Shown here: positions 36,176-45,537 of the stretch, one piece after another | Numbering within the stretch: the first letter of the stretch is position 1 | Layout of the letters: every line of letters begins with the position of its first letter | NCBI GenBank assembly: GCA_011525805.1 | Contig: WYBR01000047.1 | Location: 32,543-96,542, forward strand | Direction: 5' to 3' | Length of the DNA stretch: 64,000 bases | From: Vicinamibacteraceae bacterium | Lineage (GTDB): Bacteria > Planctomycetota > Phycisphaerae > Phycisphaerales > UBA5793 | Translations under genes and position numbers: made by a program | Notes under the pieces: model-generated | The model's input: the letters and a program-made list of their open reading frames with translations, nothing else | Database searches by the model: none | Told to the model about the DNA's origin: nothing

Positions 36176-37729
36176 TCAGGGGGTGATGACGATTTCGAGC
36201 ACGTTGGAAGTGATCGCCCCGCGGTGCGGGTCGCGCGGATCAAGGGCTTGAAGCCACGCGGAGCCGGTGGGCGTTTCGGGAGAAATGGGCAGTGAGAAGG
36301 ACGCCATTCCCTCAATGTCCGCGACGGCCTCGGCGACGGTGATGAAGGGCCGGGCGAGGTCGATGCAGATCTGCAGTCGCCCGATGTACGTACAGCTGGA
36401 GCCGTGGCGCGTGGCGAGGAGTTGGATGACGCGGCCGGGGTACGCGCCGCTGACGTGGAGATCCATTTCCCTGCCCCGCCGGAAAGAGGCGGTGAAGGGG
36501 ACCGGGCTGAGCAGCATCGGCGCGCCGGCGTCGAGGATGACATGGCCCGTGATGTCGTTTCGTCCGGCGATAAAATCGGCAAGACCATCGCCGTTGACAT
36601 CGCCGAGGGCATACTCCGTGCCGTGATACACGCCGCTCTCCACAACGGCCGAGGGCGACCAGTGCAGCAACCTCGCCGAGGGAGGGTCGAAGATCAGTTG
36701 GCCCTGATGATCGCCGACGACCACCTCCGGCCGGCCGTCTCCTGTGACATCGGCGATGCCCAGCGTGACGCCGAAGACCTGCGCGTTGTTTGCCTTGATC
36801 ATCGTGCTGATGACTTCGCCCGTGGCGCCGCTGAACAGGTAGATGCGGCCCTGGCCAAAGCCGACATGGCCCGAGGTGATGAAATCGGGAACCCGGTCGC
36901 CGTCGATGTCGTGCCCGCCCGCGATCGACCAGCCGAAATTGGCGTCGGCGGGATCGGGTGGCGGCAGGTCGTAGATGACTTGGCCGGTGCGTCCGGAAAA
37001 GACGGCCACGCCGCGGCCGCTGGAGTTCCAGCCGCCGACGGCGAAGTCGGCATGACCATCGCCGTCGAGGTCGCCCACGCCCGCCACGGAGCGCGGCCAA
37101 GGCCGCGAGACGTTGTGAATCTCCGAGCCGTCGCGCCCGGAACGGATCGAGACGGTCCCCACTTCGAGCCAGGCGGCAACGAAGGCGAAATCGGGCACGC
37201 CGTCGCCATCCACGTCGCCGACGCCGGCCACGTCGCGGCCGAGCCGATCGTTCAACTCGGCGCCGACGAAGAGGAAGAGTTCCTCGCCGGTGCGGCCGGA
37301 GCGCACCTCGACGCGGCCGCGCACCTCTTCCGCCGAGGGCCAGCCGGTGATGACATCATCACATCCGTCGTCGTCGATGTCGCCGATGAATTCGGGTGCG
37401 ATGTAGAGCGGCGTTCGGACGCTGCGGCTGCGGCCGACGCTGCGCCACAACTCGCGGCCGTCCCGGCCGGACAGCATGATGCAGCGGCCCACGGTGACGT
37501 CGCTCTCCCGATAATACTTGTCGGAGACGAGGATGTCGTGAAACCCGTCTCCATCGGCATCTCCGCCGCTTGCTACGCCGTGCCCGAAGTACCGGCTCCC
37601 TTCCGGGCCCTTGTAGACGGCGGGCAGACCGCGCTGCGCCATCGTTGTCGCCGCAATGCAGCACTGGGCCAGCGCCGTGATGGCCACTCGCGCCGCCGAA
37701 TGTGAACCTCTGACCGAGTCGCCTCGCAT
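36176..37729 (-). CDS. Secreted FG-GAP/integrin-alpha-type beta-propeller protein 2
   Basis: 517 residues, a tandem paralogue of the product of 34338-35903. The N-terminal signal ends at TTMAQ. Blades have GDADGDGFHDILVS, GDIDDDGCDDVITG, GDVDGDGVPDFAF and GDLDGDGHADFAVG, and the C-terminal module (SSCTYIGRLQICIDLARPFI…TGSAWLQALDP) matches as well. The start is set by GAGGAGG 8 bp upstream. The two copies have diverged strongly but keep every calcium-binding loop, so both are probably functional. Confidence 0.85.
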   Translation of the reverse strand: MRGDSVRGSHSAARVAITALAQCCIAATTMAQRGLPAVYKGPEGSRYFGHGVASGGDADGDGFHDILVSDKYYRESDVTVGRCIMLSGRDGRELWRSVGRSRSVRTPLYIAPEFIGDIDDDGCDDVITGWPSAEEVRGRVEVRSGRTGEELFLFVGAELNDRLGRDVAGVGDVDGDGVPDFAFVAAWLEVGTVSIRSGRDGSEIHNVSRPWPRSVAGVGDLDGDGHADFAVGGWNSSGRGVAVFSGRTGQVIYDLPPPDPADANFGWSIAGGHDIDGDRVPDFITSGHVGFGQGRIYLFSGATGEVISTMIKANNAQVFGVTLGIADVTGDGRPEVVVGDHQGQLIFDPPSARLLHWSPSAVVESGVYHGTEYALGDVNGDGLADFIAGRNDITGHVILDAGAPMLLSPVPFTASFRRGREMDLHVSGAYPGRVIQLLATRHGSSCTYIGRLQICIDLARPFITVAEAVADIEGMASFSLPISPETPTGSAWLQALDPRDPHRGAITSNVLEIVITP

Positions 37730-37872
37730 TCCCGTTGCCTCCTCTCCCGCCCGGGCGCGGGGCGCCTCTCGCGAGGATCGCCCGGCGGACCGCAATCATT
37801 CCCAGACAATTTACCCGATCTCTTGCCGTCGTGCAAGCCGGCGACACCGAAAAGTCGGAAAGTCGCGCCGGA

Positions 37873-38358
37873 TCACTCGATCGTGATCGACCCGCGAATT
37901 GCGGGCTGGCTCGCTGCGTCTCCCGGCTTGCCGGGGTCTCCGCCGGCGCCCGGACCGAAGTCGATGATGTAGCCCACGCCGTCGCGGGTGCGGATCGAGT
38001 AGATGACCGTCGTCTCGCCGGTGCCGGGGTTGGCGGCTTCGATGCGCTGGACGCCGGCGATGGACTGGAGGACTTCGCCGCCCGGGCCGAGTTCGACGGT
38101 GAGCATGCGGTCGAGCGTCGCGGGATGGTCGGGCGACGGGCCGAAGAACTCGAGGCGGGCGCGGTCCGGCCCGGCGTTGCGCAGGCGGATGGTGCCGGAG
38201 GGCGGGATGGGGGCGAAGCGCATCGTCGCCTGGGCTTCGGACGCGAGATGCAGCGAGGCGTCGATCGTGAGGTCGCTGGTGCAGGCGGGGAGGAGGACGA
38301 GCGCGGCGGCCAGCGGCGCGACACGGTGGACTCTACGGAGTTGACAAAGTGCGAACAT
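37873..38358 (-). CDS. Small lipoprotein of unknown function
   Basis: 161 residues. A hydrophobic signal ends in the lipobox LLPAC (Cys near residue 26). The mature part is a beta-rich domain (TIRLRNAGPDRARLEFFG, TTVIYSIRTRDGVGYIIDFG) of no recognised family. It sits between the FG-GAP and kelch genes in the surface-protein island, in the same orientation, and is probably anchored in the outer or inner membrane. No catalytic motif is visible. Confidence 0.65.
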   Translation of the reverse strand: MFALCQLRRVHRVAPLAAALVLLPACTSDLTIDASLHLASEAQATMRFAPIPPSGTIRLRNAGPDRARLEFFGPSPDHPATLDRMLTVELGPGGEVLQSIAGVQRIEAANPGTGETTVIYSIRTRDGVGYIIDFGPGAGGDPGKPGDAASQPAIRGSITIE

Positions 38359-38400
38359 GCAACACCCCTCTGATCGCGGCGCGATGCGGGATTCAGGGGA

Positions 38401-38517
38401 TCATACTCCGGTGTCGCAATCCGATGCCGCGGCCTCGCTCGGGGCTGGGACATCGACCTTGACCGGCGCGTCGATGACGAACTCTGCGGACCGGATGATG
38501 CGGTCGCGGCGCGGCGG
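38401..38517 (-). pseudogene. 3' tail of a zinc-ribbon gene, directly and in frame after a kelch stop codon
   Basis: Read on from the kelch TAG, 38 codons run to a TGA. They give PPRRDRIIRSAEFVIDAPV, against RPRRDRIIWSAEFEIDV at the end of the zinc-ribbon protein at 41319. The tail starts one base past the kelch stop. Confidence 0.65.
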
Positions 38518-39801
38518 CTACTCGATGCGCACCAGATTGCTGGCCTGGCACCTGGCGTGGTCGACGACCTGGAGGTATCCACCGCAGGCATTGTGGCTCA
38601 GTTCACCGCTGATCACGCCGCGGCCGCCTGGACCGAGGCCGCCGGTGGCGATGATGCGGCGATGGCGATGTCCGATCAGCAGCGTCGTTCCAGCGCATTG
38701 AAGATGACGCGGAATGTGGAAGCGGGCGGCGGTTTCGGCGTAGACCAGCGAACCCAGGCCGCCAGGTGTGCCTCCTTTCCACTGGAGCGCTGCCGGCCCC
38801 GTCTGCGGGCAGGAGGTGGTTGCGTAGAGGCGAATGCCGTCGTGATACTCCCACATGTCGCCCAGCGGGTCTTTCGACATCCCGCCGTAGAGAACGATGA
38901 CGTGCCTCGAGGAGTCATAGGCCAGGGGGGAGGACCGCGCGCCCGGCTCGTCGGCCTGATTCCCCTGCCAACGAACGCCGTCCCACTCCCACATGTCGCC
39001 AAGCCACCGGCCGTTGTACCCGCCGTAGATGACGGAGACTCCGCGCGCGGAGTCGAAGGTCATGTTCGTTCCACGGCCCGGCGGTCCGGCATCCGCGACC
39101 AGGCGCCACGCTTGCCCGTTCCATTCCCACGTATCTTCGAGCCAATTGGAGCCGCCAACCTGGTCGAGGCCGCTGAAGAGGACGCAGACGCCGCGGCGAT
39201 CGTCAAACGTTATGGCGTGCTCGTTTCGGGAGCCGAAGCCTTCTGTCGCGACGAGGCGCCATTCGTTGCCGTCGTACTCCCACGTGTCGCTTTTGGCTCC
39301 GCCGACATCCCGCCCGCCGGTGAGGACGGTCACGCCGCGCCGGCTGTCGTAGGCCATCGCATGCGCCGCTCGCGCGCCGGGGCCGGTGATGTCGCGTCGA
39401 GTCCATCTTTCGCCGTCATATTCCCACGTGTCGCCGAAGTAGGACTGGCTGATGTACGGGTCGTTGCCGCCGTAGAGGACGCACATGCCGCGCCGACTGT
39501 CATACACCATTGTCTCGTTGTAGCGCGGGTGCGGGACCGGCCCTCGGGGCTCCAGCGGACGCCACGAAAGGCCGTCCCATTCCCAGGTGTCGGAGGTCGG
39601 CAGGCCGGACCAGCCGCCGAAGAGCACCGTCACTTCACGCGCCGAGTCATACACGGCCACGGCGCCGCTGCGCAGGCCCGGACTGCCGTCGGGCGAGATC
39701 ATCCATTCGCCGGGATCGACCTGGGCCGACGCCCCAGCGCCAATCATCGCGGCCAGTGCCGCGGCGCGAAGACCTGATATCACATGGTCCCGGCTCTTCA
39801 T
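38518..39801 (-). CDS. Secreted kelch-repeat protein (paralogue 2)
   Basis: 427 residues. The ATG at 39801 has AAAGGAG 8 bp upstream, and the signal peptide is LRAAALAAMIGAGASAQ; longer in-frame sequence upstream is not coding. About six blades follow the pattern AMAYDSRRGVTVLTGG…SDTWEYDGNEWR, then the Cys-containing C-terminal domain (TTSCPQTGPAALQWKGG…CGGYLQVVDHARCQASNLVRIE). The protein is nearly collinear with its neighbour at 39962-41263. Function unknown; secreted binding propeller is inferred. Confidence 0.87.
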   Translation of the reverse strand: MKSRDHVISGLRAAALAAMIGAGASAQVDPGEWMISPDGSPGLRSGAVAVYDSAREVTVLFGGWSGLPTSDTWEWDGLSWRPLEPRGPVPHPRYNETMVYDSRRGMCVLYGGNDPYISQSYFGDTWEYDGERWTRRDITGPGARAAHAMAYDSRRGVTVLTGGRDVGGAKSDTWEYDGNEWRLVATEGFGSRNEHAITFDDRRGVCVLFSGLDQVGGSNWLEDTWEWNGQAWRLVADAGPPGRGTNMTFDSARGVSVIYGGYNGRWLGDMWEWDGVRWQGNQADEPGARSSPLAYDSSRHVIVLYGGMSKDPLGDMWEYHDGIRLYATTSCPQTGPAALQWKGGTPGGLGSLVYAETAARFHIPRHLQCAGTTLLIGHRHRRIIATGGLGPGGRGVISGELSHNACGGYLQVVDHARCQASNLVRIE

Positions 39802-39838
39802 GATCGGCTCCTTTCGCGCACCGCCCAGCCCCGACATG

Positions 39839-39961
39839 TTAACGTGCGCCGCAGCGTCGTTGCTTCTCCGAATCTCCTCCGGTGAACGCCGCAACCTGGT
39901 CTTCCACCGGCACGTCAATCTCAAACTCCGCGGACCAGATGATGCGGTCGCGGCGTGGCGG
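39839..39961 (-). pseudogene. Second 3' tail of a zinc-ribbon gene after a kelch stop codon
   Basis: Same arrangement as 38401-38517. Immediately after the kelch TAG and in the same frame, 40 codons read PPRRDRIIWSAEFEIDVPVE and run to a TAA. Differences from the other tail are partly synonymous (CCA/CCG, TTT/TTC, ATT/ATC). Confidence 0.65.
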
Positions 39962-41263
39962 CTACTCGATGCGCACCAGATTGCTGGTCTGGCAGGTGGT
40001 GTGATCGAGCGCCTGCAGATAGCCTCCGCAAACAAAGGCCGAGAGATACCCATACACCGTCCCGCGCCCGCGGCTGTTCGCCCGGCCGGTGACGACGACG
40101 TGCCGGTTGAGGTCGCCAAGCAGCAGCAACGTCCCTGCGCACGGGTATTGTCCGGGAATGCGGAACGGCTCGGCGTTCCCCGCATAGATGAGCGAGACCA
40201 GGCCATCGGGGGTGGCGTCCTTCCATGAACCGGTGGCAGGTCCGGATTGGGGGCAGGAGGTCGTGAGCGCCACGCGAATGCCGTCGCGGTACTCCCAGGT
40301 GTCGCCGAATGTTCCCTGTCCAAAATCGCCCGCGCCTCCGAAGAGCATCAGGACGCGGCGGGCCGAGTCGTAGGCGAGCGAAGTGGATCGTCTGCCGGGG
40401 CCGGTGGCCCGGTTGATCAGCCAGCGCGCGCCATCCCATTCCCACATGTCGCCGAGGCGGCTTCCATTGAACCCACCGTACATGACGGTGAGCCGGCGCG
40501 CGGCGTCGTAGGCCATGTCGGTGCCGCGACCTGAAGGACCTGTGGTGGAGGCGAGCCGCCACTGCGCGCCGTCCCACTCCCATGTGTCGCCGAGCCAGTC
40601 AAAACCTCCCGGGACGGCCAGGCCGCCGAACATGACGCTGACGCCGCGCTCGGAGTCGTAGGCCATGGCGTGCCCGTAGCGATCGCCGGGACCGTCGAGG
40701 GAGACCTGTCGCCACTGCACGCCGTCGTACTCCCAGGTGTCGCGGCGCAATCCGCCAAGGCCCAGCCCCCCGTGGAGCACGGTGACGCCGCGGTTGCTGT
40801 CATACGCCATGACGTGATTCTCGCGCGCGTCGGGGCCGGTCAGGTTCCGCTGTGTCCATGAGGATCCGTCGTACTCCCAGGTGTCGTCCAGATACGCGTG
40901 GTTGGGCGAGTCGTATCCGCCGAAGAGGACGCACACGCCGCGCCGACTGTCAAAGACCATCGGCGTGAAGAGGCGCCCCGGAGGGCGACGGACCGGTTGG
41001 ACTTCGCGCCACGCGACGCCGTCATACTCCCACGTCTCCGAGTTGACATAGCCCGAAGTGCCGCCGTACAGGACGGTGACGCCGCGCGCGGCGTCGAACG
41101 CCAGGGCCGCAGCGGCGCGCGGGCTCGGTCCGGTCTCCGAGACGAGCATCCACTCGCCGACCTGGGCGCGGGCCGTCGCCGACGCGATCGCCATCACGGA
41201 GAGAGCGGCGGTCGTAATTGCGGCTGTGCGTTGACCTGATATCACCTGCCCGCGGTTCGTCAT
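39962..41263 (-). CDS. Secreted kelch-repeat protein (paralogue 3)
   Basis: 433 residues. The ATG at 41263 follows GGAAGGAG by 7 bp. The signal peptide ends near ATARAQ. Blades read ALAFDAARGVTVLYGG…SETWEYDGVAWR and similar, ending with TTSCPQSGPATGSWKDA…CGGYLQALDHTTCQTSNLVRIE. It is closer to the product of 38518-39801 than to the kelch protein at 6250, so the duplication here is recent. It lies 55 bp downstream of a zinc-ribbon membrane-protein gene in the same orientation. Confidence 0.87.
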   Translation of the reverse strand: MTNRGQVISGQRTAAITTAALSVMAIASATARAQVGEWMLVSETGPSPRAAAALAFDAARGVTVLYGGTSGYVNSETWEYDGVAWREVQPVRRPPGRLFTPMVFDSRRGVCVLFGGYDSPNHAYLDDTWEYDGSSWTQRNLTGPDARENHVMAYDSNRGVTVLHGGLGLGGLRRDTWEYDGVQWRQVSLDGPGDRYGHAMAYDSERGVSVMFGGLAVPGGFDWLGDTWEWDGAQWRLASTTGPSGRGTDMAYDAARRLTVMYGGFNGSRLGDMWEWDGARWLINRATGPGRRSTSLAYDSARRVLMLFGGAGDFGQGTFGDTWEYRDGIRVALTTSCPQSGPATGSWKDATPDGLVSLIYAGNAEPFRIPGQYPCAGTLLLLGDLNRHVVVTGRANSRGRGTVYGYLSAFVCGGYLQALDHTTCQTSNLVRIE

Positions 41264-41318
41264 GGCCGACTCCTTCCGAGCGCAGCGCCGCCCCGGCGCG
41301 TTAACCGGCGCGGAGGGT

Positions 41319-42374
41319 TCATCCATTCCCGGAATCGTCTCGGGCGAGTTCCCCAGACTGGTCTTGTGCCCGCACGTCGATCTCGAACTCGGCGGACCAG
41401 ATGATGCGGTCGCGGCGCGGGCGGCCCTTCGGCACCGGCGGCCCGCACTCGATCAACTCCAGTCGAATCGGCAGGCGCTCGGAGCCACGCGCGTCGATGT
41501 TGATCCAGACGGTCTGTGCGGAGCACCAGATGTCCTGGCGATAGCTCTGGGCGGTCGTCCACACCTCACCGGCGCCAACTTGCATCGTCATCCACCGGCC
41601 GGGATTTCGCGGCGCGTCCATCCAGATGCAGGGTCTCAGGCCGACCCGTTGCGGCGCGGCTTCGCGCGGGTCGCTCAGAATGACCAGATCACGGGCACAT
41701 TGATCGCGCATCGGCTTGAGCAGCGAATCCATCAGGCGGTCGTCCCGATAGAGCGACTCCCACGCCACGGCCACGTTCAAGTCTGATTCTCGTTCACGAT
41801 GCCGCCGAGTGCGATCATCCTCCACGACGATGCCGTTCCACGAGAGATTCCGAACCGCGTTTTCGATGACCCATCGTCGCTGCCATCGCCACATGCGATC
41901 AGCGATGAGCCGCCGGCGAAGCAACTCATCGCCGAGCCGCTTGCGCCATGGAAGGGTCTTGACGACGCCGGAGTCGAGGTGGTATTGCTCCGCGTAGGTC
42001 ATCGGTCTCAATTGCTGCTGCATGAGTGTGAGCGCCGTGGTCGGAACCGCGGCGACCCAGCCGCGCTGAGCGATGTCCGGGGCGCGAAAGGCAAGCGAGG
42101 CCATCGGCAGGAGCGCGAGGGCCAGCAGCGCCGAGCGCCATCGCGGGCGGAAGCGGAGCAGTTGCGACTCGTGCTGCGCGGCGAAGCCGCACTCGCTGCA
42201 TGTCATGCCTGGAGAATGAGAGAGGTCGTAATCGCAACGCGGGCAGGTTCGCGGCGGACGGCGGCGCCATCTTCGCGCGTTGTCGAAGATCGTTCGCAAG
42301 ACCATGACGGCGGCGATGGCGAGCAGCGTCCAGCCGAGCAACGACCAGACCGAAGCGTGAATCGCGACGGGCAT
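41319..42374 (-). CDS. Membrane protein with CPRC...CSECG zinc ribbon (paralogue B)
   Basis: 351 residues from the ATG at 42374. A first helix (SLLGWTLLAIAAVMVLRTIF) is followed by the zinc ribbon CPRCDYDLSHSPGMTCSECG, a basic stretch, a second helix (ALLALALLPMASLAF) and QRGWVAAVPTTAL, which is nearly identical to the same place in the protein from 32760-34307. The C-terminal part has diverged. Function unknown; the ribbon presumably faces the cytoplasm. Pieces of its 3' end are duplicated after both kelch genes downstream. Confidence 0.72.
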   Translation of the reverse strand: MPVAIHASVWSLLGWTLLAIAAVMVLRTIFDNARRWRRRPPRTCPRCDYDLSHSPGMTCSECGFAAQHESQLLRFRPRWRSALLALALLPMASLAFRAPDIAQRGWVAAVPTTALTLMQQQLRPMTYAEQYHLDSGVVKTLPWRKRLGDELLRRRLIADRMWRWQRRWVIENAVRNLSWNGIVVEDDRTRRHRERESDLNVAVAWESLYRDDRLMDSLLKPMRDQCARDLVILSDPREAAPQRVGLRPCIWMDAPRNPGRWMTMQVGAGEVWTTAQSYRQDIWCSAQTVWINIDARGSERLPIRLELIECGPPVPKGRPRRDRIIWSAEFEIDVRAQDQSGELARDDSGNG

Positions 42375-42661
42375 GATCGCAAGGACGCCCAGCCGAGCGC
42401 CCGCCGGCGGGAATCGGACCATGCAGGTCGGGTGGGGCGGTCGCCCGGGCCCGAGCGGTCCCGCAGAGCGGCGGGCGCGCGCGAGTCGGCCTCCTCATGG
42501 CCGGCGCGGCGGCGCGCCGCTACGGTTGGCCGGAGTGGTGGCGGCGCGTGGCAGCATGAAGGGGGTGGCGCGGACGGCGGCGCTGGCGGCCCCGATACCG
42601 GTCGCTTCGCCTGCGCTTCGAATTCACCGCCGAGCCACGTCCCGCAACTCGGAGCGGCGCG

Positions 42662-45202
42662 ATGGGCGTTGAAGGTGCGCTGCGAGCGCCCGCGGCGGCG
42701 CCGGCCGGGCCGGCCGTCTCGCGCCGACCCGTCATCGCGCTGGCGCTGCTGAGCCTCGGCCTTCTCGCGGCGCGCGGGCTGATGCTGGAATCACCCTGGC
42801 CATGGATCGTGCTGGCGCTGGCGCCCTGCGCGGCAGTGGCGGCGCTGCACGTTCGAGGCGCGCGGCGGCCGCGCCTCGCCGCGGCGCTGGTCGGCGCCGC
42901 AATCGTCTCGCTCGGCGCCGCGTGGGCGGTTGTCCGCGATCATCGCGTGAGCGAGTCCTCCCTCGCGGCGATGGTGACCAGCGACGAACATCTCTGGCGC
43001 CTCGAAGGACGCATTACGACCGAACCGACGGTGAAGACACCCGGCCGCGGCTCGCTTGGGGCGTACGGCTTTCAGCAGCCCATCACCGTCTTCCGCTTCG
43101 AGGCCCTCGCGGCCGTCGACATCGACGAGCAGCGCGTGCCCATCCGCGGCGCGGCGCTGGTGCGGCTCAACGGGCCGGTGCATCACTGGGGTGTGGGCGA
43201 CCGGCTGCGCGTTACGGGCATGTTCCGCGCCTTTCCGCCGGCGATGAACCCGGGCGAAACCGACCTCTCCAAGATCGCTCGGGCGCAGGGGCTGGCGGGG
43301 CTGCTCGACGTCGCCTCGCTCGACGCGGCCGTGGAACTCGGCCCCGACGAGCACTGGGTGTGGCATCTGCGGCGCTGGCAGAGCGACCTGAGGCAGCGTG
43401 CGGCCGGATGGATCCGCCAGGACCTGCCCGAGACGGACCAGACGCGGCGCGACGCCCTCCTCGCGGCGCTGATGCTCGGCGAGCGCGGGCCGGGCCTCGA
43501 CGGATTGGACAAGTCCTTCAAGCGCGTGGGCCTGGCGCACCTGCTGGCGATTTCCGGCATGCACCTGGCGATCCTCGTGCTCACCGGGTTGATGGTCGTT
43601 CGCATCTTTGCCTGGCCGCCGGCGATCGAGCGGCTGGCGATCGCGCTGCTCGTGTGCGGCTACCTCGCGATTGTGCCGGCGAGTGTGCCGGTGTGGCGGG
43701 CGGGGCTGATGGCGCTGGCGTTTCTCGGCGCCGGACTCTTCGGCCGGCGGCTCGACTACCTCAACGTCTGGGCCATCAGCGCCATCGCGCTGCTTCTGTG
43801 GAGGCCGAGCGAACTGGCCGCCCCGGGCGCGCAATTGAGTTTCGGCGTGGTCCTCGCGTTCATCACGCTCACGCCCCACCTGCGGCGGAAGATGTTCGGC
43901 GAGCCGCGCGATCCGGAACTCCTCTCGCCGGCCGACGACCTGCTCGAGCAGGGCAAGACGATCGTCGCGGCGACGCTGCTGGCCTGGCTCGTCTCGACGC
44001 CGCTGGTGGCGCACCACTTCGGCGTGATCTGCCCGCTGGCGCCGCTGGCGACGCTGCCGGCCATGGCGCTCACGCACGTCGCCCTCGCCGCGGGGTATCT
44101 CAAGGCGCTGACCGCGGTCGTCTTTCCCAGCGTGGGTGTCCTGCTGGCCCCCGTGCTCGCCATCGCCACCGACGGGCTCATCGGCCTCGTCGATCGGGTC
44201 GATCGACTGCCGCTCTCGAGCGTGCCGGTCGGCCACCCGGGCGCGCTGTGGACGGTCGCGGCAACGGGCGCGGTGGTGTGGTGGATGCGATCACCGGGGC
44301 CGAGCGCGTTCGCGCCCGCGTGGCGGCGCAGCGCGCCGATCGCGGTCGCGATCATCCTCTTTGCATGGCTTCTGCGCCCTTACGTCCCCGCGTGGATCGA
44401 TCCGACGCCGCAGCGATCGCGCCTCATCATGCTCGCCGTCGGCAACGGATCATGTTACATCATTGAGTCGGGAGGCGAGGCGGCGATGTTCGACGCTGGC
44501 TCGGGCAACCACCTCGGCATCGGCGAGACGACGATCGTTCCCGCGTTGCGGCGCCTGGGCATTCTCGACGTGCCCACCCTCGCCCTGAGCCACGGCGACG
44601 TCGATCACTTCGCCGCCGCCGTCGAACTCATGACGGAAATGCGGACGCGCCGCCTGCTCATCACCTCCGACATGATGCGCCAGGCGCAGGACGATCCCCT
44701 CGGGCCCATGGCGCTGGTTGTGAGTGAAGCGCAGCGCCTCGGAGTGCAGGTCGTCGTCGCCGACGCGGGGCACGAAGCGCGCCTCGGGGCCGCGACCTGG
44801 CGCTGGCTCCACCCGACGCCGGACGCTGCCTATCGCACCAGCAACGAGGCGTCGATGGTGATCCGCGTCGATCTCGGATCCCACCGCATCCTGCTCACCG
44901 GCGATGCGCAGGGGGCGGGGCTGGTCGATCTCATGCAGCGCGAAGCGCCCGAGGCGCTGCGGGCGACCATCCTCGAACTGCCGCACCACGGCAGTTGGTC
45001 CGAGATCGCGGCCGAGTTCGTCCGCATCGTCGATCCACGGATCGTCCTCCAGAGCACCGCCGGCGCACGGCTGATCGGCGACCGCTGGGAGAGCGAACTC
45101 GCCCGGCGGCAGCGCTATGTCACGGCCGTACACGGTGCGACGATCATCGACCTGCGCGCGGATGGTTCCACGCGCTTCCGCACGCACCGGCCGGGGCGGT
45201 AG
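42662..45202 (+). CDS. comEC: ComEC/Rec2-family DNA-uptake channel protein
   Basis: 846 residues. The N-terminal membrane part holds the DUF4131-like region and the ComEC core with HLLAISGMHLAILVLTGL, then many helices. The C-terminal third is a metallo-beta-lactamase domain with LSHGDVDHFA and ILLTGDAQ and ELPHHGSWSE. In naturally competent bacteria ComEC carries single-stranded DNA across the inner membrane and its lactamase domain may degrade the other strand. The full three-part plan is present, so it is probably active. It stands alone, without other com genes in view. Confidence 0.92.
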   Translation: MGVEGALRAPAAAPAGPAVSRRPVIALALLSLGLLAARGLMLESPWPWIVLALAPCAAVAALHVRGARRPRLAAALVGAAIVSLGAAWAVVRDHRVSESSLAAMVTSDEHLWRLEGRITTEPTVKTPGRGSLGAYGFQQPITVFRFEALAAVDIDEQRVPIRGAALVRLNGPVHHWGVGDRLRVTGMFRAFPPAMNPGETDLSKIARAQGLAGLLDVASLDAAVELGPDEHWVWHLRRWQSDLRQRAAGWIRQDLPETDQTRRDALLAALMLGERGPGLDGLDKSFKRVGLAHLLAISGMHLAILVLTGLMVVRIFAWPPAIERLAIALLVCGYLAIVPASVPVWRAGLMALAFLGAGLFGRRLDYLNVWAISAIALLLWRPSELAAPGAQLSFGVVLAFITLTPHLRRKMFGEPRDPELLSPADDLLEQGKTIVAATLLAWLVSTPLVAHHFGVICPLAPLATLPAMALTHVALAAGYLKALTAVVFPSVGVLLAPVLAIATDGLIGLVDRVDRLPLSSVPVGHPGALWTVAATGAVVWWMRSPGPSAFAPAWRRSAPIAVAIILFAWLLRPYVPAWIDPTPQRSRLIMLAVGNGSCYIIESGGEAAMFDAGSGNHLGIGETTIVPALRRLGILDVPTLALSHGDVDHFAAAVELMTEMRTRRLLITSDMMRQAQDDPLGPMALVVSEAQRLGVQVVVADAGHEARLGAATWRWLHPTPDAAYRTSNEASMVIRVDLGSHRILLTGDAQGAGLVDLMQREAPEALRATILELPHHGSWSEIAAEFVRIVDPRIVLQSTAGARLIGDRWESELARRQRYVTAVHGATIIDLRADGSTRFRTHRPGR

Positions 45203-45537
45203 GGTGTAGTCCAAGATCATGGCACTTGCCACAAACGATGTGCTAACCAAGCGTGGCAGAGGATCATGGCCAACGAGCAGCCGGCGGCAGCCGGTTGCCT
45301 TCACGACCCTGGCGGGGTCGCGGAAGGCAGCCACGGGTTCCGCTCGTCAGGCTGCGCCTCGACCGCTGCACCCGTGGCTGCACTCGCGCGCCGCTGCGGG
45401 CCGAATCCGCCGCGAGGCATGAGACGTGGAGAGTGCAACTGATCCGGCTCATCGGCCCCCGGGGTGCCATAGTCCTGGATCACGCCCCGAGGCGCAGGCG
45501 TCGGGCCTTGTCCACCGCGGCGAACTATCCTCGCATC
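45203..45537. other. 335-bp intergenic region after comEC
   Basis: No gene. A 12-bp inverted repeat (GCAGCCACGGGT at 45327-45338, complement at 45370-45381) with a 31-base loop could be a weak terminator of comEC; no T-run. Otherwise nothing recognised. Confidence 0.4.

Noticed and set aside
36176..37729. Internal tandem repeats in FG-GAP and kelch genes considered as CRISPR-like repeats
   Set aside because: The repeat units are protein blades of varied DNA sequence and irregular spacing; no conserved DNA repeat with spacers exists.
40324..41263. Possible single long kelch gene fused from the two adjacent copies
   Set aside because: Each copy has its own Shine-Dalgarno, signal peptide and C-terminal Cys domain, with a stop between, so they are two separate genes.
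45219..45422. Short open frame between comEC and the C25 peptidase gene
   Set aside because: No ribosome binding site, no similarity and alternative frames are equally open.
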